Source of the DNA: Streptomyces sp. 150FB
GTDB lineage: Bacteria; Actinomycetota; Actinomycetes; Streptomycetales; Streptomycetaceae
Reading direction: 5' to 3'
NCBI RefSeq assembly: GCF_000818195.1
Contig: NZ_JTHL01000001.1
Span: 2,648,165-2,686,416, forward strand
Length of the DNA stretch: 38,252 nucleotides
The notes under the pieces were generated by a model. That model did not search any database, had not been told where the DNA came from, and was given only the letters and a program-made list of their open reading frames with translations. The first letter of the stretch is position 1. The number at the start of each line of letters is the position of its first letter. The position numbers and the translations under genes are program-made. Shown piece by piece: positions 16,007-25,086 of this stretch.

Positions 16007-17110
16007 ATGAGCGAAGACAGTCACGCGAATGTGCCCATGCGGAAGCGCAGGCGCTTCCCCGGCATTTCGTCACGCGCGTACGAACATCCGGCGGACCGTT
16101 CCGCGTTGGTCGCCCTGCGCAAGCTCACCGGTTTCGACACGGTCTTCAAGGCACTGAGCGGCCTGCTGCCCGAGCGCAGCCTGCGCCTGCTGTTCCTGTC
16201 CGACTCGGTGCGGGTCAGCGAGGCGCAGTTCGCCCATCTGCACACGATGCTGCGTGACGCGTGTTACATCCTCGACCTGCCGAAGATCCCGGTGATGTAC
16301 GTCGCCCAGGACCCGAAGCCCAACGCGATGTGCATCGGCCTGGACGAGCCGATCATCGTGGTCACCACCGGTCTCGTCGAGCTGCTCGACGAGGAGGAGA
16401 TGCGCGCGGTCGTCGGCCATGAGGCCGGGCACGCGCTCTCGGGGCACTCCGTCTACCGCACGATCCTGCTCTTCCTCACGAATCTGGCGCTCAAGGTGGC
16501 GTGGATCCCGCTGGGCAATGTCGCGATCATGGCGATCGTGACCGCGCTCCGCGAGTGGTTCCGCAAGTCCGAACTGTCGGCGGACCGCGCCGGGCTGCTG
16601 GTCGGACAGGACCTCCAGGCGTCGATGCGCGGCCTGATGAAGATCGCGGGCGGCAACCACCTGCACGAGATGAACGTGGACGCGTTCCTCGAACAGGCCG
16701 AGGAGTACGAGTCCGGCGGCGACCTGCGCGACTCCGTGCTCAAGATCCTGAACGTGCTGCCGCGTTCGCACCCGTTCACCACCGTGCGCGCGGCCGAGCT
16801 GAAGAAGTGGGCGGCCAGCCGCGAGTACCAGCGGATCATGGACGGCCACTACCCGCGCCGCGACGAGGACAAGGACGCCTCGGTCGGCGACTCGTTCCGC
16901 GAGTCGTACGCGCACTACTCGGACACGGTGCGCTCCAGCAAGGACCCGCTGATGAAGCTCGTCGGTGACATCACCGGTGGCGCGGGGGACCTGGGAGGCA
17001 AGCTCCGCGACAAGTTCACGGGCGGAGCGGGCAGTACGGGCAGTACGGGCAACAACAGCGGTACGGCGAAGGGCGGCAACGGCGCCCGTCCCGACGACGA
17101 CGCCGGCTGA
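16007..17110 (+). CDS. M48-family zinc metalloprotease (HtpX-like)
   Basis: 367 aa. HEAGH at residues 138-142 gives the zinc-binding His pair and catalytic Glu, and the third ligand is probably E189 in SELSADRAG. Residues about 151-180 form hydrophobic membrane segments (ILLFLTNLALKVAW and LGNVAIMAIVTAL). The core resembles HtpX, a membrane protease that clears damaged membrane proteins. The C-terminal tail is Gly/Asp/Lys-rich with GSTGSTGNNSG-type low complexity. ATG 16007 is preceded by AGGGG at 7 nt; ATG 15980 also has a good site (AGGGGG) and cannot be excluded. It is the only plus-strand gene in this core stretch, divergent from the small membrane protein at 15853 and convergent with 17142-18236. 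Confidence 0.93.
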   Translation: MSEDSHANVPMRKRRRFPGISSRAYEHPADRSALVALRKLTGFDTVFKALSGLLPERSLRLLFLSDSVRVSEAQFAHLHTMLRDACYILDLPKIPVMYVAQDPKPNAMCIGLDEPIIVVTTGLVELLDEEEMRAVVGHEAGHALSGHSVYRTILLFLTNLALKVAWIPLGNVAIMAIVTALREWFRKSELSADRAGLLVGQDLQASMRGLMKIAGGNHLHEMNVDAFLEQAEEYESGGDLRDSVLKILNVLPRSHPFTTVRAAELKKWAASREYQRIMDGHYPRRDEDKDASVGDSFRESYAHYSDTVRSSKDPLMKLVGDITGGAGDLGGKLRDKFTGGAGSTGSTGNNSGTAKGGNGARPDDDAG

Positions 17111-17116
17111 TCCCAA

Positions 17117-17169
17117 GGCGGCGGGCCGAGCCCGGCCCGGCTCAGCCGACCGGGCTCGGCTCTGCCGCC
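17117..17169. terminator. Convergent-gene terminator
   Basis: An 11-bp stem (GCCGAGCCCGG 17125-17135 with 17150-17160) is extended by an outer 6-bp GGCGGC/GCCGCC pair (17117-17122 with 17164-17169). It sits exactly between the convergent protease and the 17142-18236 gene and overlaps the latter's stop region. Confidence 0.65.
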
Positions 17170-18236
17170 GGGGCCAGTACGCCGCAGAGCGCCGCCGCCC
17201 CCGCCCCCGAGAGGTACGGATCGGTGACGGCCGGCCCTCCGGCCGTCGCCCGCCGGCCCGCCAGCAGGGGCCGCAGCGTCGTCGGCACCTCGTCCGAGCA
17301 GGACTCCGGTCCCGCCCTGACGTCGCTGGTGACCAACTGCGTCTTCCCGAGGTCCGACGAGTCGAAGCGGAAGTGCAGCTCCCGCCGGACGGTGAACAGC
17401 GAAGCGTCCTTCACGGGCAGCGCGTCGGACCCGGCGGGCCGCAGCGCGTAGACGTAGGTGTGGTCGGCCATGACCTCCAGGGCGCCGGGGCCCCGGTCCT
17501 TGACGGTCAGGGTGCCCCGTACCCGTACGCCCGGGCCGGCCGGCTGCACCTGCGCCGGGTCGAAGCGGACCAGCCAGCCGAGCGGTGTGTGCCGCGAGTC
17601 GATCGTCCCGGGCGTGACGCTCTGGTCGAACTGCCCGGTCTGGTCCGGATCGATCAGCGCCCGTACGGGCCGCACGGTCCGTCCCGCCAGCACGTCCGGG
17701 TCCAGTGAGGACGCCACGAGGTAGTTCTTCACGGTGACCAGCGCGGCGACGACCTGGCTCTCCGTGAAGTTCGCCGTCCGCCGTATGGGGTCCGGCAGCG
17801 AGATGCCGGCGGCGCCGGTACGGAATCCCGCCGCCTGACTGTGCGTGAGGAGATCGGCCGGCGCGCCACCGGGCACCTTGCCACGGGGGGCCAGCGGGAT
17901 GACCGTCATCCGGAGCTGCTCGGTCGTGCGCCCGCTGCCCACGGGGCGGTACGGGTGGCGTACGCCCAGGTAGATCGCCGTACCGAAGGCGAGGACGACC
18001 AGCACGACCAGGGTCAGAAGCTGCCTCGGGCCGTTCCGCACGCTCCTCGGCACGGCCCTCGGCGGCAGGCTCCTGACGGCGTGGGCGCGGTCCCCCATCC
18101 GCTCCTGCGCGGAGAACTCCTGGAGGCGGGCAGCGCGGATGAACGATTCGTCGAACACGACGGATCGGTACTCGTCGTCGCCACCACCTGGGAGCCCCTC
18201 GGATGTCCCCTTGGGTGGGTCCCCGCGCCCTGCCAT
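17142..18236 (-). CDS. Single-pass membrane protein with VVFDE motif, function unknown
   Basis: 364 aa. The cytoplasmic head holds YRSVVFDESFIRAARLQEFS followed by AQERMGDRAHAV, then a basic stretch and one membrane helix (about 74-92, LLTLVVLVVLAFGTAIYLGV). The large extracellular part (about 95-364) has no motif I recognise but includes a LGWLVRFDPAQVQP core and two Cys (one in ESCSDE, one near the end). The same head motif occurs in the next gene upstream (18449-19036). The order M48 protease - this gene - VVFDE gene - proA matches S. coelicolor SCO2582-2585 by my recollection. I recall at least one of those small membrane proteins being linked to the spore-wall (Mre) machinery, but I am not certain. 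Start ATG 18236. Confidence 0.75.
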   Translation of the reverse strand: MAGRGDPPKGTSEGLPGGGDDEYRSVVFDESFIRAARLQEFSAQERMGDRAHAVRSLPPRAVPRSVRNGPRQLLTLVVLVVLAFGTAIYLGVRHPYRPVGSGRTTEQLRMTVIPLAPRGKVPGGAPADLLTHSQAAGFRTGAAGISLPDPIRRTANFTESQVVAALVTVKNYLVASSLDPDVLAGRTVRPVRALIDPDQTGQFDQSVTPGTIDSRHTPLGWLVRFDPAQVQPAGPGVRVRGTLTVKDRGPGALEVMADHTYVYALRPAGSDALPVKDASLFTVRRELHFRFDSSDLGKTQLVTSDVRAGPESCSDEVPTTLRPLLAGRRATAGGPAVTDPYLSGAGAAALCGVLAPAAEPSPVG

Positions 18237-18332
18237 ACCTTCAGAGTAGGTCGGGAAGGGCAGTCGTAAACGCCCTGCTCCAGGTCAAGTTATGGCGAGA
18301 GCGGACAGAGCCGTTCGTGTGACGCGGGGTGC

Positions 18333-18361
18333 GATGCCGGTCCGATGCCGGTCCGATGCCG
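18333..18361. repeat. Short tandem repeat, 11-bp unit x 2.6
   Basis: GATGCCGGTCC is repeated twice exactly with a third partial copy. It lies in the 210-bp gap between the two VVFDE genes, which otherwise shows no gene. It could be an upstream regulatory repeat for the 17142-18236 gene or chance slippage. Confidence 0.5.
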
Positions 18362-18448
18362 CCGCGCGGGCGCACGGAAGGGCCGGTCAACGGATGCGTG
18401 GACGTACCGGAGGGCCACGCACGATGGGGCCCGCGGGACTCAGGAGTC

Positions 18449-19036
18449 TCAAGGGGTGTGAGGCACGGCACTGACAGCCGGGGCCGAATACTCGGCGGAC
18501 GCCGAGGGCCGGTCGGTGCGCGGTACGTCTATCCCGGTCGTGGCGGGCTGGGGCACCTGGTCCTGGCGGCTGCCGGCTGCGCCCCGGTAGACCGCCGAGA
18601 ACGCGAGGGCGACCATGCCGATGCCCATCAGCAGGGCGAGGAGCCAGGCGACCGGACGGTGCCAGCGGGCCCGGCCCCGGTACGGGCGCAGAGCGCCGCC
18701 GTGCGGGCCGTACGGTCCCGAGAGCACATCCGGGTCGTCGGAGTCGTAGTCGCCGTACTCGTGGGCGTACTCGGCGCCGCTGCCCGGGCCGTACAGCTCC
18801 TCGAAGAGGTCCTCGTCCGCGGCTCCCCCGCCGGAGCGGGCCCGGGACGCCTCGGCCTCGGCGCGTGCCTGCGCCGCTGCCAGCAGCCGCTCGACGGCGG
18901 TGGGTTCGTGGATGGTGGCGGCCTGTACGAAGGCCTCGTCGAAGACCACGGCGGCGAAGTCCTCGCTCGCGCCTCCGCGGTCGTCGTCGGGCTCCCAGCC
19001 GTCCGGAAACGGCCTGCCCCCCACGTCGTCCGGCAC
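18449..19036 (-). CDS. Single-pass membrane protein sharing the VVFDE motif, function unknown
   Basis: 195 aa from GTG 19036 (GTG 19024 is an alternative, better spaced from GGAAAG). The cytoplasmic head has EDFAAVVFDEAFVQAATIHE then PTAVERLLAAAQAR, parallel to the downstream gene. An acidic Gly/Tyr/Asp-rich stretch and a basic patch follow. There is one membrane helix (about 127-146, VAWLLALLMGIGMVALAFSA) and a short Pro/Ala/Ser-rich exterior. The extracellular domain of the downstream paralogue is absent. It lies directly downstream of proA (88-bp gap). Confidence 0.72.
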   Translation of the reverse strand: MPDDVGGRPFPDGWEPDDDRGGASEDFAAVVFDEAFVQAATIHEPTAVERLLAAAQARAEAEASRARSGGGAADEDLFEELYGPGSGAEYAHEYGDYDSDDPDVLSGPYGPHGGALRPYRGRARWHRPVAWLLALLMGIGMVALAFSAVYRGAAGSRQDQVPQPATTGIDVPRTDRPSASAEYSAPAVSAVPHTP

Positions 19037-19124
19037 CTTTCCAGGATAAGCCGGGGAGGGTGCTTTGGGCAGGGCGAGCGCGAAGTCTCCCTGCGGGATG
19101 CGTCACCCGTCCGTACGGGTCCCC

Positions 19125-20408
19125 TCACCTCGTATGACCGTCTCCGGTCACGATGTACTTGGTCGAGGTCAGCTCCGGCAGCCCCATCGGGCCCCGCGCG
19201 TGCAGCTTCTGCGTGGAGATCCCGATCTCGGCGCCGAAGCCGAACTGCCCGCCGTCCGTGAACCGCGTCGAAGCGTTCACGGCGACCGTCGTCGAATCGA
19301 CCAGTTGGGTGAACCGGCGGGCGGCGGCCTGCGAGGTGGTGACGATCGCCTCCGTGTGGCCCGACGACCAGAGCCGGATGTGCGCGACGGCCGAATCCAG
19401 CGAGTCGACCACGGCGGCGGCGATGTCGTACGAGAGGTACTCCGTCTCCCAGTCGTCGGCGGTGGCCGGCACGATCGTCGCCTTGGTCCCGCCCGCGTAC
19501 GCGGTCACCCGCTCGTCGGCGTGCACGGTGACCCCGGCCTCGGCGAGAGCGTTCAGCGCGCGCGGCAGGAACTCGGCGGCGATGTCCTGGTGCACGAGGA
19601 GCGTCTCGGCGGAGTTGCAGACGCTGGGGCGCTGCGCCTTGGAGTTGATGAGGATGTCGACAGCCATGTCGAGGTCGGTCTCGGCGTCGATGTAGACGTG
19701 GCAGTTGCCGGTGCCGGTCTCGATGACGGGGACCGTGGACCCCTCCACGACCGTACGGATCAGCGAGGCCCCGCCGCGCGGGATCAGTACGTCGACCAGG
19801 CCCCGGGCGCGCATCAGCTCGCGTACGGCCTCGCGGCCCTCGCCCGGGACGAGTTGCACGGCGTCGGCGGGCAGCCCGGCGCCGCCGACCGCGTCGCGAA
19901 GCACCCGTACGAGCGCGGTGTTGGAGGCGATCGCCGATGACGAGCCGCGCAGCAGCACCGCGTTGCCGGACTTCAGGCAGAGCGCCGTGGCGTCCACGGT
20001 GACGTTGGGGCGGGCCTCGTAGATGATCCCGACGACGCCGAGCGGCACCCGGACCTGGCGCAGGTCGATGCCGTTGGGGAGCGTGGAGCCGCGTACGACC
20101 TCGCCGACCGGGTCGGGCAGCGCGGCGACGTCCCGTACGTCGGCGGCCATGGCCCGCACCCGCTCGGGGTTGAGGGTCAGCCGGTCGATGACCGTGTCAC
20201 CGGTGCCCGCCTGCCGGGCGCGCTCGACGTCCTCGGCGTTGGCCGTGACGATCTCGTGCGTCCGTACTTCCAGGGCGTCGGCGATCGCCAGCAGGGCGTC
20301 GTCCTTGGCCGCGCGCGGCAGCGGCGCGATGTCGGCCGAAGCCGATTTGGAGCGGTACGCGGCCCTGGTGACCGGGGAGAGATTGTCGTACGGCGAGAGC
20401 GAGGTCAT
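19125..20408 (-). CDS. proA: Gamma-glutamyl phosphate reductase
   Basis: 427 aa, the standard ProA length. It reduces gamma-glutamyl phosphate to glutamate semialdehyde with NADPH in proline synthesis. [20 protein letters not shown] and SAETLLVH preceded by the catalytic Cys ([10 protein letters not shown]) are the family signatures, and the C-terminal [20 protein letters not shown] is also diagnostic. ATG 20408 gives the usual N-terminus (MTSLSPYDN). Its partner proB is two genes upstream on the same strand, separated by the hypothetical gene at 20498. Confidence 0.97.
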   Translation of the reverse strand: MTSLSPYDNLSPVTRAAYRSKSASADIAPLPRAAKDDALLAIADALEVRTHEIVTANAEDVERARQAGTGDTVIDRLTLNPERVRAMAADVRDVAALPDPVGEVVRGSTLPNGIDLRQVRVPLGVVGIIYEARPNVTVDATALCLKSGNAVLLRGSSSAIASNTALVRVLRDAVGGAGLPADAVQLVPGEGREAVRELMRARGLVDVLIPRGGASLIRTVVEGSTVPVIETGTGNCHVYIDAETDLDMAVDILINSKAQRPSVCNSAETLLVHQDIAAEFLPRALNALAEAGVTVHADERVTAYAGGTKATIVPATADDWETEYLSYDIAAAVVDSLDSAVAHIRLWSSGHTEAIVTTSQAAARRFTQLVDSTTVAVNASTRFTDGGQFGFGAEIGISTQKLHARGPMGLPELTSTKYIVTGDGHTR

Positions 20409-20497
20409 GCCCGCAGGGTAGTGCGCCTCCTGCGGGCATTCCGCATCCGTTCCGTACTGCGAGATACCGGCTCGGGGATATCAGGACGCCGCGATTG

Positions 20498-21148
20498 TCA
20501 GAACGGATGGACCCCCACGGGCGCTGCCGGGGGCGGGCCGTAGCCCTCCGCGATGCGCTGGTGATAGGTCTCGCGGTCGATGACTTCGAGGCCGACGATC
20601 TCCCACGGGGGGAGCTTGGCGCTGGAGCGGTGTTCGCCCCAGAGGCGCAGCGCGACGGCCGCCGCGTCGTGCAGATCCCTGGCCTCTTCCCAGTAGCGGA
20701 TCTCCGCGTGGTCGTTGGCGTAGCGGCTGGTCAGCAGGAACGGATGGTCGTGGGCGAGCTGTTCGAGGCCGCGTCTGACCTCCGTCAGGGGTGCCTCGCC
20801 GCCCGAGACGCTGAGCGTGATGTGCCAGAGCTTCGACATCGGACGCCCCTGGGTGCGCGCTTCGGTGTCCTGTTCCTCCCGCGGCGGTCGCCGCTCGCCG
20901 GGGCCGGCCGTCCCCTCGGTCGTGTCGGTGCGGTCGATGCTGTCGGTGGCGTCGATGCTGCCGGTGGCTTCGGTGCTGCCGGTGCCTTCCGTGGCGGGAG
21001 GTGCCTGAGTGGTGCCGGTGGTGCCGGGGTCCTTGAAGTCGTCCCCCGCCTCGACACTCGTCAGGGTCCGTTCCTCCCCCGCCGCCCTCCGGGCGCGGGC
21101 AGCGCCGCTTGTCCCTCGGGGCGCCGCCCCCGGGCGCGCTCGTCTCAC
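20498..21148 (-). CDS. Conserved-core hypothetical protein with Thr/Ser/Glu low-complexity head
   Basis: 216 aa from GTG 21148. A perfect AGGAGG lies 6 nt upstream, and the codons between 21148 and 20839 show the G/C third-position bias of a coding region, so I prefer this start. The head (1-103) is low complexity with TGSTEATGSIDATDSIDRTD-type repeats. The folded part (104-216, from MSKLWHITLSV) includes ANDHAEIRYWEEARDLHDAA and GLEVIDRETYHQRIAEGYGP. ATG 20839, preceded by AGGGG, would give only this 113-aa domain and may be the form annotated elsewhere. No known function; a small alpha/beta domain is likely. It lies between proA and proB. Confidence 0.7.
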   Translation of the reverse strand: MRRARPGAAPRGTSGAARARRAAGEERTLTSVEAGDDFKDPGTTGTTQAPPATEGTGSTEATGSIDATDSIDRTDTTEGTAGPGERRPPREEQDTEARTQGRPMSKLWHITLSVSGGEAPLTEVRRGLEQLAHDHPFLLTSRYANDHAEIRYWEEARDLHDAAAVALRLWGEHRSSAKLPPWEIVGLEVIDRETYHQRIAEGYGPPPAAPVGVHPF

Positions 21149-21290
21149 CAGCGGCCTCCTGTTGTTGCGTCGTCGTGCTTCCCCCGCATTGCCCCCGGGA
21201 CAAAGTTGACCAGCCCGGGCCGGTACGTGGGGGCGTTTTGGTAAAGGTCCCTGCCAGAAGCCAGGAGTTTCAGCCGATTCAGGGGCGCGG

Positions 21291-22502
21291 TCAGGGGCGC
21301 AGGATGACCAAATCGTCCCTGTGTACGACCTCGCGTTCGTAGGCGGGGCCCAGTTCGCGCGCCAGGTCGTGGGTGGAGCGGCCGAGGAGCTGGGGGATCT
21401 CCTTCGCGTCAAAATTGACGAGCCCCCGCGCCACGGCCCGGCCGGCCGTGTCCCGCAGCTCGACCGGGTCGCCCGCGCTGAACTCCCCCTCGACGGCGGC
21501 GATCCCGGCCGGCAGCAGCGAGGTCCGCCGCTCGACGACGGCCCGTACGGCGCCCTCGTCGAGGGTGAGCGAGCCCTGCGGGGTCGAGGCGTGCGCGAGC
21601 CAGAGCAGCCGGTCGGCGGACCGGCGCCCGGTGCGGTGGAAGTACGTACCGGTGTCGCGTCCGGCGAGGCCGTCGGAGATCCGTCCGGCCGAGGTCAGCA
21701 CGACCGGGATGCCGGCGGCCGCCGCGATCCTGGCCGCCTCGACCTTGGTGACCATGCCGCCGGTTCCCAGGCCCGCCTTGCCGGTGCTGCCGATGGAGAC
21801 CCCGGCGAGGTCGGCGGGGCCGCGCACCTCGGCGATCCTGGTGGTGCCCGGCCGGCTCGGGTCTCCGTCGTAGAGCCCGTCGACGTCGGAGAGCAGCAGG
21901 AGCAGGTCGGCGCGGACGAGGTGGGCGACGAGGGCGGCGAGCCGGTCGTTGTCGCCGAAGCGGATCTCGTCGGTGGCGACGGTGTCGTTCTCGTTGACGA
22001 CGGGCACGGCGCCCATGGAGATCAACTGGTCGAGCGTGCGGTACGCGTTGCGGTAGTGGGCGCGGCGGCTGGTGTCGACGGAGGTGAGCAGCACCTGCCC
22101 GACGCGTACGCCGTAGCGCGCGAAGGAAGCGGTGTAGCGGGCGACCAGCAGCCCCTGTCCGACGCTCGCCGCCGCCTGCTGCCGGGCCAGGTCCCTGGGC
22201 CGGCGGGTGAGGCCGAGCGGGGCGAGTCCGGCGGCGATGGCACCGCTGGAGACGAGGACGATCTCCTTCTCGCCGCCGCCGCGGACGGTGGCGAGCACAT
22301 CGACGAGGGCGTCGACCCGGTCGGCGTCGAGGCCGCCCGTCGCCGTGGTGAGGGAGGACGAGCCGACCTTGACGACGATCCTGCGGGCCCCGGCGACGAC
22401 GTCCTCCCGGGTCCCCGGTTCCTGCGGCGCTGTCTTCCGCTCCGCGGCCTTCGGCCCTGCCGTCTTCCGCTCCGCTGCCTTCTGCTCCCGTGCCGCTGCC
22501 AC
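21291..22502 (-). CDS. proB: Glutamate 5-kinase with C-terminal PUA domain
   Basis: 403 aa from GTG 22502 (GAGG 8 nt upstream); TTG 22649 is a longer alternative. It phosphorylates glutamate for proline synthesis. The amino-acid kinase domain shows ARRIVVKVGSSSLT, LVSSGAIAAGL, VVNENDTVATDEIRFGDND and TGKAGLGTGGMVTKVEAA, quoted in segments under twenty residues. The PUA domain is the last 90 residues. The N-terminal extension before the kinase is Lys/Ala/Glu-rich, with a repeated AAERKTA block encoded by a direct DNA repeat near 22430-22480, and is not part of the family core. Its first 20-30 residues are therefore uncertain. Confidence 0.95.
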   Translation of the reverse strand: MAAAREQKAAERKTAGPKAAERKTAPQEPGTREDVVAGARRIVVKVGSSSLTTATGGLDADRVDALVDVLATVRGGGEKEIVLVSSGAIAAGLAPLGLTRRPRDLARQQAAASVGQGLLVARYTASFARYGVRVGQVLLTSVDTSRRAHYRNAYRTLDQLISMGAVPVVNENDTVATDEIRFGDNDRLAALVAHLVRADLLLLLSDVDGLYDGDPSRPGTTRIAEVRGPADLAGVSIGSTGKAGLGTGGMVTKVEAARIAAAAGIPVVLTSAGRISDGLAGRDTGTYFHRTGRRSADRLLWLAHASTPQGSLTLDEGAVRAVVERRTSLLPAGIAAVEGEFSAGDPVELRDTAGRAVARGLVNFDAKEIPQLLGRSTHDLARELGPAYEREVVHRDDLVILRP

Positions 22503-22872
22503 GTGCTCTGCCTCTGCTCTCGCTGCTCGCTCGCCGCCCCCGCCGCGCTCTCCCGGCCGGGCAGCTCCCGGAGGGCTCCGCCGGGGCGCCTGACGGCTGT
22601 GCAGCGTACGCGAGCGGCGCCGTCCGGCGCCGTCCCTCTCACTGGCCAAGACGCGGGACGGGACGCGTCCAGGACGCGGGTCCGACCCACCCGCCCGTAA
22701 CAGACCGTTAACCTGAAACCCACGCTCCGTGCACGTACGATGAGGTACTCGCCGGGACGGCTGTGTTTCACATCAAGTTTCGGCAACAAGGACAACCGAA
22801 TGCCGGTGTCCACTGTCTGTCAGATGTGACAACGGCCAGAAAACTCTTCACTGCCCGAGACGGCTAGGCTGA

Positions 22873-22905
22873 CCGCTGTGACGTCTCAGCGCAGCGTCAC
22901 AGCGG
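22873..22905. promoter_or_regulatory. 11-bp perfect dyad upstream of the plus-strand glycosyltransferase
   Basis: CCGCTGTGACG (22873-22883) pairs with 22895-22905 across an 11-nt loop. It sits 42 bp before the glycosyltransferase start and just after TAGGCT (22865-22870), a possible -10. It could be a 5'-UTR hairpin or an operator. The 300-bp gap between proB and this gene holds no other convincing gene. Confidence 0.45.
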
Positions 22906-22946
22906 CGCTCCGCCACTTGTCAAACCTTTGGGAAACCACACACGAG

Positions 22947-24992
22947 ATGGGCACTTCAGTAATGCCAGTAAACGTGAGCGTCGTCATTCCGGTGTACAAC
23001 CCTGGCAAGTACATCGATCCCTGTGTCGATGCGCTCCTGGCGCAGACCATGCCCTCCGAGAATTTCGAGGTGCTTTTCGTCGACGACGGCTCGACCGACG
23101 ACACCCCCGCGCGCCTGGACAAGCTGGCCGAGGAGCACCCGCACTTCCGGGTGATCCACATCCCGAATTCGGGCTGGCCCGGCAAGCCGAGGAACATCGC
23201 GGTGGCCGAGGCCCGCGGGGAGTACGTCCAGTTCGTCGACCAGGACGACTATCTGGCCTCCGACGCGCTGCGGAGACTGTACGAGATGGGCCACCGCAAC
23301 GCCTCGGACATCGTCATCGGCAAGGTGGCCAGCAACTTCCGCGGCGTCCCGCACGGCGTCTTCAAGGTGAACCGCGAGAAGTGCGATCTCACCACGGCCC
23401 CGCTGTACGACAGCCTCACCCCGCACAAGATGTTCCGCACCGAATTCCTCCGCGAGAACAAGATCGCATTCCCCGAGGGCAAGCGGCGCCTTGAGGACCA
23501 GCTCTACATGATGCAGTCGTATTTCCCCGCCAAGGTCGTCTCGATTCTGGGGAACTACACCTGCTACTACTACTCGCGCCGGGACGACGGGCAGAACTCG
23601 GGCTCCGCGAAGCTCGTACCGTCCGGCTATTACGGAAATCTCCGCGAGGTGCTCGACGTCGTCATCGAGAACACCGATCCCGGTCCGTTCAGGGACCGCA
23701 TCCTGCGGCGCTTCTACCGCGTGGAGATGCTGGGCAGGCTCAGCGAGCCGGCCGTCATCGGCTACGACGCCGAGCACCTCGCCGACATGTGCGAGGCGGT
23801 CCGCGGCCTCGCCGACGACTTCATGACCGACGGCGTGCACGACGGGCTCGGCGCTTTCACCCGGCTGCGCTCGACGCTGCTGCGCAACGACGACCGCGAG
23901 GGCCTCGTGAAGGCCGCGCGCTTCGCCAAGTCGGTCCAGGCCTCGGCCCACCTCGACAGCTTCGAGTGGCAGCGGGACGGCCGCGTCAAGCTCGGCATCA
24001 CCGGGCGGCTGGTCCACGGCGACGACAAGAAGCCGCTGCGGCTGATCCGCCGTGAGGACCGCTACTTCCTGCACCCGGAGTACTTCGAGGGTCTGCTGCC
24101 CGAGGGCGAACTGCTGGACGTCACCGACGAGATGGACGGCTTCAAGGGCGAGTTGGCGCTGCGCAACCGCGAGACCGCCGTCGAGTGGTCGTGCCCCTGC
24201 GAGTACACGGCCGAGGTCGAGAAGCTCGACGACGGCAGCTTCGAGGTGGTGCTGCGCGGCTCCGGCACGGTGACCAGCGAGGCCGTCAAGGGACGCGGCC
24301 GGGTTTCCAAGGGCTTCTGGGACATCTGGGTGCCGCTGCGCGGGCTCGGACTCGTACGCAAGGCACGGCTCGGCGCCGACAGGTCCCCGCAGGTGGACGC
24401 GGCGTGCCTGCCCGCACTGCTCGGCTCGCCGGCCCGCCCGGTCATCCCGTACTTCACCGACCCGTTCGGGAATCTGACCCTCGATGTCGCCGGCCGCGCG
24501 AAGAAGCTCGCCACGTACCTCGCCGACCGCCCGGTGCTCCGGATGCCGAAGGGCCGTCCCGAGCTGCGCCTCGACCTGTTCACCGGTGCGAAGACCGTTC
24601 CGGCTGCCGTCGACCTGCTGCTGACGGGGTCCGACGGACGGACGCTGACCATGCCGACCACCCTGCGCCCCGACCACGGCCGCGCCCACCTGGACATCCC
24701 CACGCAGGCGAGCGGAGTGGCCGCGGGCACGGCGCGGCTCGCCGTGCGGCTCGACGGGGAGAAGGGGCCCGAGCTGCCGCTGTGCGACGTGACCGTGAAC
24801 AACGCGGGGCGTATCCGCCTGGAGCGCACGGGTCTCGCGGCCGTCGACCCGCTGCTCGTACGGGTGATGCAGGTCGAGCGCCGCAGGGCCGCCGCCCGCC
24901 AGATGCTGCGCACCATCGGCGGTCCGCTCGTGCGCCGGATGCCCGCCGGGGCGCGCAAGAAGGCGCGCCGGGTGCTCGCGCCCCGTATCTGA
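22947..24992 (+). CDS. GT2 glycosyltransferase, TarS/TarQ-like wall-polymer type
   Basis: 681 aa from ATG 22947 (ATG 22962 also possible). The GT-A domain occupies about 8-330: VSVVIPVYNPGKYI, VDDGSTD, the NSGWPGKPRN loop at 74-83 and the DxD metal site D98-Q99-D100 (VDQDDYL). The second half (about 330-640) is probably beta-sandwich-like, resembling the C-terminal domains of teichoic-acid glycosyltransferases, and the end is basic (GARKKARRVLAPRI). There is no signal peptide, so it is cytoplasmic or peripheral at the membrane. It probably adds a sugar to a wall polymer before export. It is closely related to the shorter enzyme at 29814-31052, with NSGxPxxPRN and DxDD at identical residue numbers. 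It probably forms a two-gene operon with rmlC. Confidence 0.88.
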   Translation: MGTSVMPVNVSVVIPVYNPGKYIDPCVDALLAQTMPSENFEVLFVDDGSTDDTPARLDKLAEEHPHFRVIHIPNSGWPGKPRNIAVAEARGEYVQFVDQDDYLASDALRRLYEMGHRNASDIVIGKVASNFRGVPHGVFKVNREKCDLTTAPLYDSLTPHKMFRTEFLRENKIAFPEGKRRLEDQLYMMQSYFPAKVVSILGNYTCYYYSRRDDGQNSGSAKLVPSGYYGNLREVLDVVIENTDPGPFRDRILRRFYRVEMLGRLSEPAVIGYDAEHLADMCEAVRGLADDFMTDGVHDGLGAFTRLRSTLLRNDDREGLVKAARFAKSVQASAHLDSFEWQRDGRVKLGITGRLVHGDDKKPLRLIRREDRYFLHPEYFEGLLPEGELLDVTDEMDGFKGELALRNRETAVEWSCPCEYTAEVEKLDDGSFEVVLRGSGTVTSEAVKGRGRVSKGFWDIWVPLRGLGLVRKARLGADRSPQVDAACLPALLGSPARPVIPYFTDPFGNLTLDVAGRAKKLATYLADRPVLRMPKGRPELRLDLFTGAKTVPAAVDLLLTGSDGRTLTMPTTLRPDHGRAHLDIPTQASGVAAGTARLAVRLDGEKGPELPLCDVTVNNAGRIRLERTGLAAVDPLLVRVMQVERRRAAARQMLRTIGGPLVRRMPAGARKKARRVLAPRI

Positions 24993-25086
24993 CCAGCCCC
25001 GCCCGCCCCCGGCCGGGCGGCCTCGCGCACGGCCCGTACCCGGCCGTACAGCCTGTACAACCCGCAAAGAACAAGGACGTGATCAC

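Noticed and set aside
22877..22901. TGTGA ... TCACA pair before the large glycosyltransferase as a Crp site
   Set aside because: The spacing is 15 bp instead of 6, so I treat it only as a hairpin or dyad.
22956..25067. 703-codon minus-strand ORF opposite the glycosyltransferase
   Set aside because: Antisense shadow; the plus strand carries the clear GT2 motifs.
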